This document shows, piece by piece, positions 56,286 through 64,000 of a DNA stretch of 64,000 nt. The first letter of the stretch is position 1; each line of letters opens with the position of its first letter. A program made the position numbers and the translations under genes. The stretch spans positions 992,001 through 1,056,000 of the forward strand of contig NZ_LFBU01000001.1 of the NCBI RefSeq assembly GCF_001045555.1, read 5' to 3'. The notes beneath the pieces were generated by a model. That model ran no database searches. It had not been told where the DNA came from and was given only the letters and a program-made list of their open reading frames with translations. This DNA is from Marinobacter subterrani. GTDB lineage: Bacteria; Pseudomonadota; Gammaproteobacteria; Pseudomonadales; Oleiphilaceae.

Positions 56286-58037
56286 ATGAAAAAACTGCCA
56301 TTACTACTCGGCTTACTGCTCTTGCTGGGCCGCCCCGCAGACGCCGGCCCACTGTTCGACTCACTTCCGGACGCAAAACAGTCGCTTATCCTCGCGCTGA
56401 TCCGCGATCACCTGCCGGATTCCACGTTGTCGAAAGACGAGCAGGCCGAGGAACTGGCCTGGTTCGCCCATGCCGCGGCAGACCTGAAGGGCGTAGAAAT
56501 CTCGGTTCTTTCCGAACAACTGCCGACCCATGATTATGAGGCGGAGGTCCTCGCCCCGGCTTTTTCCGGGCTTACCGGGATTGAGGTCACCCATGACAGA
56601 AAACCGGAAGGCGAGGTCATCCGGCAGATAAACCTGCAACGGATCATGGCGGCAAAAGGCCAGTACGATGCGTTCGTCAATGACTCCGACATGATCGGCA
56701 CTCATGCCCGTAGCGGCTGGGCCCTGGCCCTCAGCGATTACATGCAAGGAGCAGGCAAGGCCGTCACCTTGCCGACCCTGGCACTGGAGGACTTCATTGG
56801 CCTGGAATTCGTCACTGGCCCGGATGGCAAGATCTATCAGCTTCCAGACCAGCAGTTCGCCAATCTCTACTGGTTCCGCTACGACTGGTTCCAGCGGCCG
56901 GAGTTACGGGCACAGTTCCGGGAACGTTACGGCTACGAGCTTGGCGTGCCCGTTAACTGGTCGGCCTACGAGGACATCGCAGAGTTCTTCACTATTCACG
57001 TGCGAGAGATCGATGGCGAACGAGTCTATGGCCACATGGACTACGGCAAGCGTGACCCGTCTCTGGGCTGGCGTTTTACCGATGCCTGGTTTTCCATGGC
57101 GGGCGCTGGCGACCGGGGCATACCGAACGGTTTGCCGGTCGACGAATGGGGCATTCGCATGGAAGGCTGCCACCCCGTTGGCTCTTCAGTCAGTCGGGGT
57201 GGAGCAACCAACAGCCCGGCGGCGGTCTACGCGCTGGAGAAGTACATCGACTGGCTGGATCGCTTCGCTCCGCCCGAGGCCCGGGATATGACCTTCTCAG
57301 AGGCAGGCCCGGTCCCCGCCAGAGGGCATGTTGCCCAGCAGATTTTCTGGTACACCGCCTTTACCTCGGATATGACCAAAGAGGGCCTGCCCGTGGTGAA
57401 CGAAGACGGCACGCCGAAATGGCGCATGGCACCCTCGCCCCACGGCGCCTACTGGCAGGATGGCATGAAACTCGGCTACCAGGACGTGGGCGCCTGGACC
57501 ATTCCCCGGGCCATGGGAGCCGAGCAGCAGAAGGCAGCCTGGCTCTATGCCCAGTTCACGGTCTCGAGGACCGTGTCGCTCCAGAAAACCCTTCACGGGC
57601 TAACCCCGATCCGCCTGTCCGACCTGGAATCCCCGCAGATGCAACAGAAGGCGCCGGCGCTGGGCGGCCTGGTGGAGTTCTATCGCAGCCCCGCACGACA
57701 GGCCTGGTCTCCCACCGGCGTGAACGTTCCGGATTACCCCCGCCTGGCCAAGCTCTGGTGGCCGAACATTGCCGATGCGGTAACTGGCAAAGTCAGCCCT
57801 CAGCAAGCACTGGATAACCTGGCCGACGCCCAGGATCGAGCCCTGTCGGTTATTGAACGCAATTTCCTGGTCCGAGAGTGCGGCCCGAGGATGGCCGACG
57901 ATGCGCAGATCAAGGGCGCAGAATGGTGGCTCGCCCAGCCGGGCGCTCCCAAGCCACGCCTGAGCGACGAAAAGCCGCAGGGCAAAACCATCCGTTATGA
58001 GGATCTTCTCCGGCAATGGGACATCGCCGGTAACTGA
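56286..58037 (+). CDS. Second GlpV-type solute-binding protein
   Basis: Periplasmic binding protein of 583 residues, a clear paralogue of the GlpV protein at 42056-43798. Shared blocks are YQLPDQQFANLYWFR, YGYELGVPVNWSAYEDIAEF, HMDYGKRDPSLGWRFTDAWF and the tail PRLSDEKPQGKTI. The signal peptide is MKKLPLLLGLLLLLGRPADA. ATG 56286 is chosen for the signal sequence and AGAG 6 bases upstream. No permease or ATPase is linked, so it probably uses GlpPQST. It has its own GlpR-overlapped promoter and diverges from the porin gene. It may bind a related polyol or glycerol with different affinity. Confidence 0.85.
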   Translation: MKKLPLLLGLLLLLGRPADAGPLFDSLPDAKQSLILALIRDHLPDSTLSKDEQAEELAWFAHAAADLKGVEISVLSEQLPTHDYEAEVLAPAFSGLTGIEVTHDRKPEGEVIRQINLQRIMAAKGQYDAFVNDSDMIGTHARSGWALALSDYMQGAGKAVTLPTLALEDFIGLEFVTGPDGKIYQLPDQQFANLYWFRYDWFQRPELRAQFRERYGYELGVPVNWSAYEDIAEFFTIHVREIDGERVYGHMDYGKRDPSLGWRFTDAWFSMAGAGDRGIPNGLPVDEWGIRMEGCHPVGSSVSRGGATNSPAAVYALEKYIDWLDRFAPPEARDMTFSEAGPVPARGHVAQQIFWYTAFTSDMTKEGLPVVNEDGTPKWRMAPSPHGAYWQDGMKLGYQDVGAWTIPRAMGAEQQKAAWLYAQFTVSRTVSLQKTLHGLTPIRLSDLESPQMQQKAPALGGLVEFYRSPARQAWSPTGVNVPDYPRLAKLWWPNIADAVTGKVSPQQALDNLADAQDRALSVIERNFLVRECGPRMADDAQIKGAEWWLAQPGAPKPRLSDEKPQGKTIRYEDLLRQWDIAGN

Positions 58038-58078
58038 ACCGGACGGGACGTTACCACCGGCGATGACTCCCGGCGCCG

Positions 58079-58684
58079 TTATGAACCGGGAGCCAGAAGC
58101 TCTGCTACCCGCCGCTGCAATGCGGGCACAACCTCGCTTTCAAACCAGGGGTTACGGCGCAGCCATAGGTTGTTTCTTGGGCTGGGGTGAGGCATGGGCA
58201 GAACCTCGGGCCAATACTCGCGCCAGTGCTGGACGTTGGCAGTTACCGATTTCCGGTTGTTGGCCAGATGCCAGCGATGGGCGTACTGGCCGATAACCAG
58301 CGTCAGGCCGATGTCCGGCAGACGGCCCAGAAGAGCCTGGCGCCAGGCGGGGGCGCATTCCGGCCGAGGGGGGAGGTCGCCGGATTTACCGGTACCCGGG
58401 TAGCAGAAGCCCATGGGCAGAATTGCCAGTTTCTGTTCATCGTAGAAGGTGTCCCGGGTAACCCCCATCCATTGCCGGAGCCGATCACCGCTGGGATCGT
58501 TGAACGGCAGCCCGGTTTCGTGCACCCGCCGGCCCGGCGCCTGACCGACCACCAGAATTGTTGCGCTTTCCGACATCTGGATCACTGGCCTTGGCCCAAG
58601 GGGCAGGACCTCGGCACAGAGGGTGCAGGTCCGCACCCGGCGGACCAGGTCATCGAAAGAAAGCTGGGACAGATCTTCCGTCAT
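58079..58684 (-). CDS. Uracil-DNA glycosylase family protein
   Basis: Protein of 201 residues in the uracil-DNA glycosylase superfamily (the single-domain type often listed as uracil-DNA glycosylase family 4/5-like). Markers are the N-terminal CTLCAEVLPLGPRPV, ILVVGQAPGRRVHETGLPF with NDPSGDRLRQWMG, and the C-terminal MPHPSPRNNLWLRRNPWF. It is likely to act in base excision repair, though substrate preference is not clear. ATG 58684 (MTEDLS) is preferred; the frame is open 25 residues further upstream. It converges on the second glpV gene. Confidence 0.85.
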   Translation of the reverse strand: MTEDLSQLSFDDLVRRVRTCTLCAEVLPLGPRPVIQMSESATILVVGQAPGRRVHETGLPFNDPSGDRLRQWMGVTRDTFYDEQKLAILPMGFCYPGTGKSGDLPPRPECAPAWRQALLGRLPDIGLTLVIGQYAHRWHLANNRKSVTANVQHWREYWPEVLPMPHPSPRNNLWLRRNPWFESEVVPALQRRVAELLAPGS

Positions 58685-58775
58685 ACTGCGAGCGTCACCC
58701 GGGCGATGGCATAAACCAGAATTTCCCGTAACGATAGAGGCACAATCAACGCAGAACAAGTCTTGAAGGACAAAT

Positions 58776-58974
58776 ATGAACGCGAAAGCAGGCTCTCTAC
58801 CGCTGCCGGAAATTGATGTCGAGGAATTCCGGAAAACACCGGGTGAAAAAGCTGCTCAACCTGCCCGGCAGAGGACTGGTCACCATGGTGCTGGCGGCAG
58901 GCCGGCGGGCCGAAAACGGCGTTTATAACCGCCAGTACCGGTTTGATCAGAGCCAATTGGTGCATTACCTCTGA
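58776..58974 (+). pseudogene. Decayed nitroreductase-like gene (internal deletion and frameshift)
   Basis: ATG 58776, with AAGGA 6 bases upstream, starts MNAKAGSLPLPEIDVEEFRK, which looks like the beginning of a nitroreductase-family protein. After about 25 codons the similarity moves to the +1 frame, where LLNLPGRGLVTMVLAAGRRA and then ENGVYNRQYRFDQSQLVHYL give the usual C-terminal end of such enzymes and a TGA at 58972. The central 130 or so residues are missing. It is best read as a remnant between the glycosylase gene and glk. The family call is by eye. Confidence 0.5.
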
Positions 58975-58995
58975 TGCGTTACCGGCAGCCGGGAG

Positions 58996-59961
58996 TCAAA
59001 CCTCCGGGTTGCCCAGTGCCTCGGCGGCTCCCAGCAGGCCGGTGTAGGGCTCGGTGACCACGTAGACCGGCGTGAACTCCAACAGCGGGCGCATTCTGCC
59101 CTTGTCCTCGAAGCCATTACGGAACGGACTTTCCAGAAAGAATTCAAGAAAGCGCGGCAGGATGCCGCCACACAGGTAGACCCCTCCTGTGCTTCCGAGC
59201 GTGAGGACGCCATTGCCGGCCACCCGGCCGAGGATTTCGCAGAAATGGCGAAGCGTGTGGCGAGCCAGGCTGTCGGTGTTTCCCACCGCCGCAGCAGTAA
59301 TTTTCTCCGGCGCATCCAGCGGCGCCGCAACGCCCTGGATTTCGGCATGGGCCTGATACAGGTTCAGCAGGCCCTGGCCGCACAGAATCCGCTCTACCGA
59401 CACCCGGCCAAACCGGGCCTTGAGAATCCGCAGAACGGCCATTTCGGTGTCATCGGTCGGGGCAAAATCCACATGACCACCCTCGGTCATGAGCGGCACC
59501 CAGCCATGCGCGATTGGCACCAGACCGGAAACACCAAGACCGGTACCCGGCCCGATAACCAGACGCGGGCGCCGCCCGTCACCGGGGCCGCCACAGACAT
59601 GAACCAGTTGACCTTCCGGTACATGAGGAACACCAAGCGCCATGGCCGCAAAATCATTGATCACCTTGAAGGCTGACCAGCCGAACTGCTTACGAACCTC
59701 TTCGGTATCAAAACGCCAGTGATTATTGGTCATTCGAACCTGGGTTCCACGCACCGGGGAGGCAACGGCCAGGCAGGCCCCGCCAACTTCCGGAACGCCG
59801 ACCCGGGCCAGATAATCCCGAACCGCGTCGTCCAGGTTGTTGTAATCACTGCAGGGCAGTATTTCGATGGCCTGCGGCTGGACACTGCCGTGCTCTACCA
59901 GGGCGAAGCGCGCATTGGTGCCGCCGATATCACCGACCAGTGAATAGTGTGTTGCTGTCAT
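58996..59961 (-). CDS. glk: Glucokinase
   Basis: ATP-dependent glucokinase of the Glk family, 321 residues. It phosphorylates glucose, here probably released from maltodextrins. The ATP-site start is [28 protein letters not shown] and [12 protein letters not shown] are family markers, as is [10 protein letters not shown]. It overlaps the end of edd by 4 bases (ATGA), so edd and glk are translationally coupled. Together they feed glucose into the Entner-Doudoroff route. Confidence 0.95.
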   Translation of the reverse strand: MTATHYSLVGDIGGTNARFALVEHGSVQPQAIEILPCSDYNNLDDAVRDYLARVGVPEVGGACLAVASPVRGTQVRMTNNHWRFDTEEVRKQFGWSAFKVINDFAAMALGVPHVPEGQLVHVCGGPGDGRRPRLVIGPGTGLGVSGLVPIAHGWVPLMTEGGHVDFAPTDDTEMAVLRILKARFGRVSVERILCGQGLLNLYQAHAEIQGVAAPLDAPEKITAAAVGNTDSLARHTLRHFCEILGRVAGNGVLTLGSTGGVYLCGGILPRFLEFFLESPFRNGFEDKGRMRPLLEFTPVYVVTEPYTGLLGAAEALGNPEV

Positions 59962-61778
59962 GCGTCATGATTCCAGAAAAAGCTGGCCCCTTCCTCGGGA
60001 TTGCCGGCGGCGCGGCGCATCCAGCCGAACAACTCCCGACCATAGCCCTGATGATACCCTGTCAGGTCTGCTTTTTCAGATTCCCGGCGGGCAAATTCCT
60101 GCTCATCCACGCGGACAGACAGAACGCCCTGCTCGGCGTCCAGGCAGACCACATCGCCGGCTTTCACTTTCGCCAGAGGCCCGCCATCCAGGGCCTCCGG
60201 ATACACATGTATCGCCGCCGGCACCTTGCCGGAGGCGCCCGACATACGGCCGTCGGTTACCAGCCCCACCTTGTAACCACGGTCCTGCAGCACCCCGAGA
60301 TAGGGTGTGAGCTTGTGCAGCTCCGGCATGCCGTTGCTCCTGGGCCCCTGAAACCGGACAATCACAATGCAGTCCCGATCCAGATCGCCGGCCTCAAAGG
60401 CTGCCTTGAGTTCGTTCTGATCGTTGAATACCACCGCTGGCGCTTCCACCTTGCGATGCTCCGGCGCAACGGCCGACACTTTGATCACGCCGCGGCCGAG
60501 ATTGCCGTCAAGCACTCGCAAGCCGCCATCGGGCGCAAAAGGTTCTGCCGCCGTACTGAGTACATCCGGGCGCAGGCTCTTTTCCGGAGCCGGTTTCCAC
60601 ACCAGCCTGTCGCCTTCCAGTTCCGGCATCTCGGTGTAGCGCTCCAGGCCATGCCCCACAACGGTGTTCACATCGTTGTGCAGGTACCCGCCACCCAACA
60701 GCTCCTTGATCAGGAAAGGTGTTCCACCCGCCTCGTGGAACGCATTTACATCTTCCTGACCATTAGGGTAGATCCGGGTCATGGAGGGGACCACCGATGA
60801 GAGCTCGGCGTAGTCGTTCCAGTCGATGATGATGCCCGCCGCCCGGGCAATGGCGATCCAGTGGATCGTGTGATTGGTGGAGCCGCCAGTGACCAGCAAC
60901 GCCACCAGGGCGTTGACGATGCTCTTCTCATCCACCATGTCACCCAGCCCCAGCTCGCCGCCCTGGGGCTTGGACAGCCGGATCACCTGTTCCGTTGCCG
61001 CCCGGGTAAGCTGATCACGCAGCGGCGTATTGGGATTCACAAAGGCCGCCCCGGGCAGATGCAGGCCCATCACCTCTACCAGCAACTGGTTGCTGTTGGC
61101 GGTTCCATAGAAGGTACAGGTGCCCGGGCTGTGATAGGACTTGCTCTCCGCTTCAAGCAACTCGTCCTTGCCGACCTTGCCTTCAGCATAGAGCTGGCGG
61201 ATGCGCTGCTTTTCCTTGTTAGGCAAGCCCGAGGGCATGGGGCCCGCCGGAACCAGGATGGTGGGCAGGTAGCCAAAGCTGAGCGAGCCGATCAACAGGC
61301 CGGGAACGATCTTGTCGCAGATTCCCAGCAGCATGGTCGCGTCAAACATGTTGTGGCTCAGGGCCACGGCGGTGCTCATGGCGATGGTATCCCGGGAGAA
61401 CAGGCTCAACTCCATCCCCGGCTGGCCCTGGGTAACCCCGTCACACATAGCCGGTGTGCCGCCGGCAACCTGGGCCACCGAACCCATTCCGCGTGCCGCC
61501 TCCCGGATGAGGTCCGGGAACTTTTCATAGGGCTGGTGGGCCGAAAGCATATCGTTGTACGCCGTCACCATGGCCACGTTGGCCTTGTTCATCAGCTTCA
61601 GGGTGTCCTTGTCCCCCTGGTTGCAGGCCGCAAAGCCGTGGGCCAGATTGCCACAGGACAGGGAGCTGCGATGCGGAGACTGGGCTTTCAGTGCGCTCAT
61701 CCGGCTCAGGTAGTCCTGCCGGCTGGCACGGCTGCGTTCGATGATTCGCTGGGTAACCTTGTCAATGGTCGGGTGCAT
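59958..61778 (-). CDS. edd: 6-phosphogluconate dehydratase
   Basis: First enzyme of the Entner-Doudoroff pathway, an iron-sulfur dehydratase of 606 residues. Visible family blocks are [68 protein letters not shown] and the C-terminal [22 protein letters not shown] 61778 (MHPTIDK) has GGAG 6 bases upstream and is preferred to ATG 61790. It is divergent from gap. No eda, zwf or pgl gene is in the window. Confidence 0.95.
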   Translation of the reverse strand: MHPTIDKVTQRIIERSRASRQDYLSRMSALKAQSPHRSSLSCGNLAHGFAACNQGDKDTLKLMNKANVAMVTAYNDMLSAHQPYEKFPDLIREAARGMGSVAQVAGGTPAMCDGVTQGQPGMELSLFSRDTIAMSTAVALSHNMFDATMLLGICDKIVPGLLIGSLSFGYLPTILVPAGPMPSGLPNKEKQRIRQLYAEGKVGKDELLEAESKSYHSPGTCTFYGTANSNQLLVEVMGLHLPGAAFVNPNTPLRDQLTRAATEQVIRLSKPQGGELGLGDMVDEKSIVNALVALLVTGGSTNHTIHWIAIARAAGIIIDWNDYAELSSVVPSMTRIYPNGQEDVNAFHEAGGTPFLIKELLGGGYLHNDVNTVVGHGLERYTEMPELEGDRLVWKPAPEKSLRPDVLSTAAEPFAPDGGLRVLDGNLGRGVIKVSAVAPEHRKVEAPAVVFNDQNELKAAFEAGDLDRDCIVIVRFQGPRSNGMPELHKLTPYLGVLQDRGYKVGLVTDGRMSGASGKVPAAIHVYPEALDGGPLAKVKAGDVVCLDAEQGVLSVRVDEQEFARRESEKADLTGYHQGYGRELFGWMRRAAGNPEEGASFFWNHDA

Positions 61779-61947
61779 GGTGGGCTCCATTGCATAAATT
61801 ATTAGAGTGTTCGCTTTTAGACGTAATTTTACTTCCTTTTTTTGGTAATTCCACCTTTGTATCGTTCATTTTTTCATTTTTTGTTGTTATATTTACTACA
61901 TTGCAAGTTCCAATCGAACAATAAACAACCAAACAAGGAGTCGGGAG
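61779..61947. promoter_or_regulatory. Divergent edd-glk / gap-pyk promoter region
   Basis: AT-rich region of 169 bases between opposite starts. CGTAATTTTACTTCC (61822-61836) matches 12 of 15 positions of the HexR motif TGTARTWWWAYTACA (recalled), and TTTACTACA near 61891 matches its right half. GlpR-like half-sites AGTGTTCG (61806) and CGAACAAT (61915) also occur. Which regulator acts cannot be settled by eye. Confidence 0.35.
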
Positions 61948-62952
61948 ATGACTATCCGTATCGCAATCAACGGTTTTGGCCGGATCGGTCGCAATGTCCT
62001 TCGGGCATTGTATGAAAATAACTACCGGAAACAGATCCAGGTTGTCGCCATCAATGATCTCGGCGATGCCGAAACCAACGCCCATCTATTGAAGTATGAC
62101 AGCGTTCATGGCCGTTTTGAGGGTGTCGTCAGCCACGACGCCGAATCGCTCACCGTCAACGGCGACCGCATTGCTATCACAGCAATCCGCAATCCCGAAG
62201 AACTGCCCTGGAGCGAATTCCATGTCGATGTGGTCTTCGAATGCACCGGATTGTTCACCAAACGCGACAAAGCCGCTGCCCACCTGACCGCCGGAGCCCG
62301 CAAGGTCATCATTTCGGCGCCAAGCCCCGATGCGGACGCCATGGTGGTTTACGGGGTTAATCATGACACCCTGACCGCCGACCACCACATTATTTCCAAC
62401 GCCTCCTGCACCACCAACTGCCTGGCACCGGTTGTCGAGGCACTGCACAAGGCCGTCGGCATCGAAAGCGGGTTGATGACCACCATTCACTCGTACACCA
62501 ACGATCAGAAGCTGAGCGATGTCTACCATTCAGACCTCTACCGTGCCCGCTCCGCCACACAATCCATGATCCCCACCAAAACCGGCGCCGCTGCCGCCAT
62601 CGGCAAGGTCATTCCCGAGCTGAACGGAAAGCTCGACGGGCTGGCCGTAAGGGTTCCCACCATCAACGTCTCCCTGGTCGATTTCGGCTTCATTGCCGGG
62701 CGTGAAACCACCGTGGAGGAAATAAACGACGCAGTGAAGGCTGCCGCCGAGAAAAGCCCGGTTCTGGGCTATAACGTCGAGAAGCTGGTGAGCGTGGATT
62801 TCAACCATAACGCCCTTTCAAGCATCTTCGACGCCAACCACACCCGGGTTCTGGGTCGTCATGTAAAAGTCATGGCCTGGTATGACAATGAATGGGGCTT
62901 CTCGAATCGAATGCTGGATAATGCCATTGCCCTGATGAACGCCGGTCAATAA
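61948..62952 (+). CDS. gap: Type I glyceraldehyde-3-phosphate dehydrogenase
   Basis: NAD-dependent GAPDH of 334 residues. The cofactor fold begins [24 protein letters not shown] at 36-40 suits NAD. The active site is [12 protein letters not shown] with Cys154 and His181 (TTIHSYTND). The end is [25 protein letters not shown] lies upstream of the ATG. It heads a gap-pyk run divergent from edd-glk, an arrangement known from HexR-controlled clusters in gammaproteobacteria. Confidence 0.96.
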   Translation: MTIRIAINGFGRIGRNVLRALYENNYRKQIQVVAINDLGDAETNAHLLKYDSVHGRFEGVVSHDAESLTVNGDRIAITAIRNPEELPWSEFHVDVVFECTGLFTKRDKAAAHLTAGARKVIISAPSPDADAMVVYGVNHDTLTADHHIISNASCTTNCLAPVVEALHKAVGIESGLMTTIHSYTNDQKLSDVYHSDLYRARSATQSMIPTKTGAAAAIGKVIPELNGKLDGLAVRVPTINVSLVDFGFIAGRETTVEEINDAVKAAAEKSPVLGYNVEKLVSVDFNHNALSSIFDANHTRVLGRHVKVMAWYDNEWGFSNRMLDNAIALMNAGQ

Positions 62953-63020
62953 ATCTGACCGGTTTCGGTTATTCCGCTACTCTATTCGGGACCATTTTGA
63001 AGAACCAAAGGACACCAACC

Positions 63021-64000
63021 ATGCTCAGGCGTACCAAGATCGTCGCCACCCTCGGCCCGGCGACTGACTCGCCGGAATCCCTCGCCGCTATCATTGCTGC
63101 CGGCGTGGACGTTACCCGGCTGAACTTTTCCCACGGCAGCGCAGAGGAGCATATTGGCCGCGCCCGCCGTGTTCGCGAAACCGCGGCAGCGCAGGGGCGA
63201 TTTGTTGCCCTGCTGGCGGATCTGCAGGGCCCGAAACTCCGGATTGCCCGGTTTTCCGAGAACAAAGTGACCCTGACAGCCGGCCAGACCTTCATCCTGG
63301 ACGCCGCGATGGACAAGGAAGCCGGTACCGAAGAACGGGTCGGCATCGATTACGAGCAACTGATCCAGGACGTTGAGCCGGGCGACATTCTGGTCCTGGA
63401 CGATGGCCGCATTGAGATGGAAGTACAGTCCGTCGACGACCACAGCATCACCTCCACTGTCCTGATAGGTGGCCCTCTCTCCAACAACAAGGGCCTGAAC
63501 AAACGCGGCGGTGGCCTCTCGGCCGAGGCGCTCACCGAAAAGGACAAGCGGGATATTGTGACCGCTGCCAGGCTGGGCGCGGATTACGTGGCCGTCTCAT
63601 TTGTACGCACCGCCGAGGACATGCACATTGCCCGCCGCCTGCTCCGGGATGCAGGCTCTGACGCCGGCCTGGTCGCCAAGATTGAGCGCGCCGAGCTCGC
63701 CGACGATGTGGCCGCACTTGACGCCGTTATCGAGGCTTCAGATGCCGTGATGGTTGCCCGCGGGGATCTGGCTGTCGAAATCGGCGATGCCCAGTTGGTG
63801 GGTGTTCAGAAGCACATTATCTCCAGGGCCCGGGTGCTGAACCGTGCGGTGATCACTGCGACCCAGATGATGGAGTCGATGATCACCAATCCGATGCCAA
63901 CCCGTGCGGAAGTCTCGGACGTTGCCAACGCGGTGATGGACTACACTGACGCCGTCATGCTGTCGGCCGAAACCGCTGTCGGCGATTACCCGAAGGAGGC
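63021..64000 (+). CDS. pyk: Pyruvate kinase, 3' truncated by window end
   Basis: Pyruvate kinase, of which the first 326 residues are present. It starts [48 protein letters not shown] and [20 protein letters not shown] are catalytic-domain markers, and [20 protein letters not shown] holds the nucleotide and substrate signature. AAGGA is 8 bases before the ATG. It follows gap by 68 bases with no clear terminator, so the two are likely co-transcribed. Confidence 0.95.
   Translation, partial: MLRRTKIVATLGPATDSPESLAAIIAAGVDVTRLNFSHGSAEEHIGRARRVRETAAAQGRFVALLADLQGPKLRIARFSENKVTLTAGQTFILDAAMDKEAGTEERVGIDYEQLIQDVEPGDILVLDDGRIEMEVQSVDDHSITSTVLIGGPLSNNKGLNKRGGGLSAEALTEKDKRDIVTAARLGADYVAVSFVRTAEDMHIARRLLRDAGSDAGLVAKIERAELADDVAALDAVIEASDAVMVARGDLAVEIGDAQLVGVQKHIISRARVLNRAVITATQMMESMITNPMPTRAEVSDVANAVMDYTDAVMLSAETAVGDYPKE

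Noticed and set aside
61904..61922. GlpR operator before gap (CAAGTTCC...CGAACAAT)
   Set aside because: The two half-sites are one base too close together for the standard operator, so only half-site status is justified.

Overview
The window looks like chromosome from a Marinobacter-type marine gammaproteobacterium. The GC content is moderately high, genes are tightly packed, and nearly every protein resembles Marinobacter/Pseudomonas/Halomonas families. That assignment is from memory of protein families, not a database search. No rRNA, tRNA, CRISPR array, phage or transposase gene was seen. The window opens inside ccoG and closes inside pyk.

Layout. (1) 1-4735: assembly genes for cbb3 cytochrome oxidase (ccoG-fixH-ccoI-ccoS-safE). 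(2) 4749-8149: ttcA, a TetR regulator, a DnaJ-related protein and a polysaccharide deacetylase. (3) 8154-12774: a four-gene minus-strand operon (C39 peptidase, small outer-membrane barrel, FadL-family channel, MalM lipoprotein), divergent from malT (12987-15743). (4) 15740-21196: a DUF2238 membrane protein, an HlyD/FtsX/ATPase export system and a DksA-like protein. (5) 21350-25863: phasin, PHA synthase, a PAS-GGDEF protein overlapping phaC, and a sodium:solute symporter. (6) 25864-36014: maltose/maltodextrin cluster. An alpha-glucosidase-malK operon converges on malEFG, and malE diverges from a lipoprotein alpha-amylase. MalT boxes sit in front of the alpha-glucosidase gene. (7) 36223-42030: an orphan solute-binding protein, tpiA, eno and a chemoreceptor. 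(8) 42056-58037: glycerol cluster with the glpSTPQUV ABC importer, a divergent sigma-54 activator, glpK, glpR, glpD, a porin and a second GlpV-type binding protein. (9) 58079-64000: uracil-DNA glycosylase-like gene, a decayed nitroreductase-like fragment, edd-glk divergent from gap-pyk.

How it fits together. The window carries two linked carbon routes into central metabolism. Maltodextrins enter by MalEFGK, are cut by GH13 enzymes and feed glucose to Glk and the Entner-Doudoroff enzyme Edd. Glycerol appears to enter through a porin and an ABC importer (no glpF is seen), then GlpK and GlpD give dihydroxyacetone phosphate, which TpiA, Gap, Eno and Pyk carry towards pyruvate. GlpR-like operators occur upstream of several glycerol genes and also inside the eno-tpiA promoter.

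Most notable: the two GlpS/GlpT ATPases have complementary motif losses that predict one competent and one degenerate ATP site. Their operon has a well-spaced sigma-54 promoter facing a divergent enhancer-binding protein. A MalT-linked outer-membrane operon of unclear function contains MalM. A 107-bp element with perfect 27-bp inverted arms lies between the mal operons.
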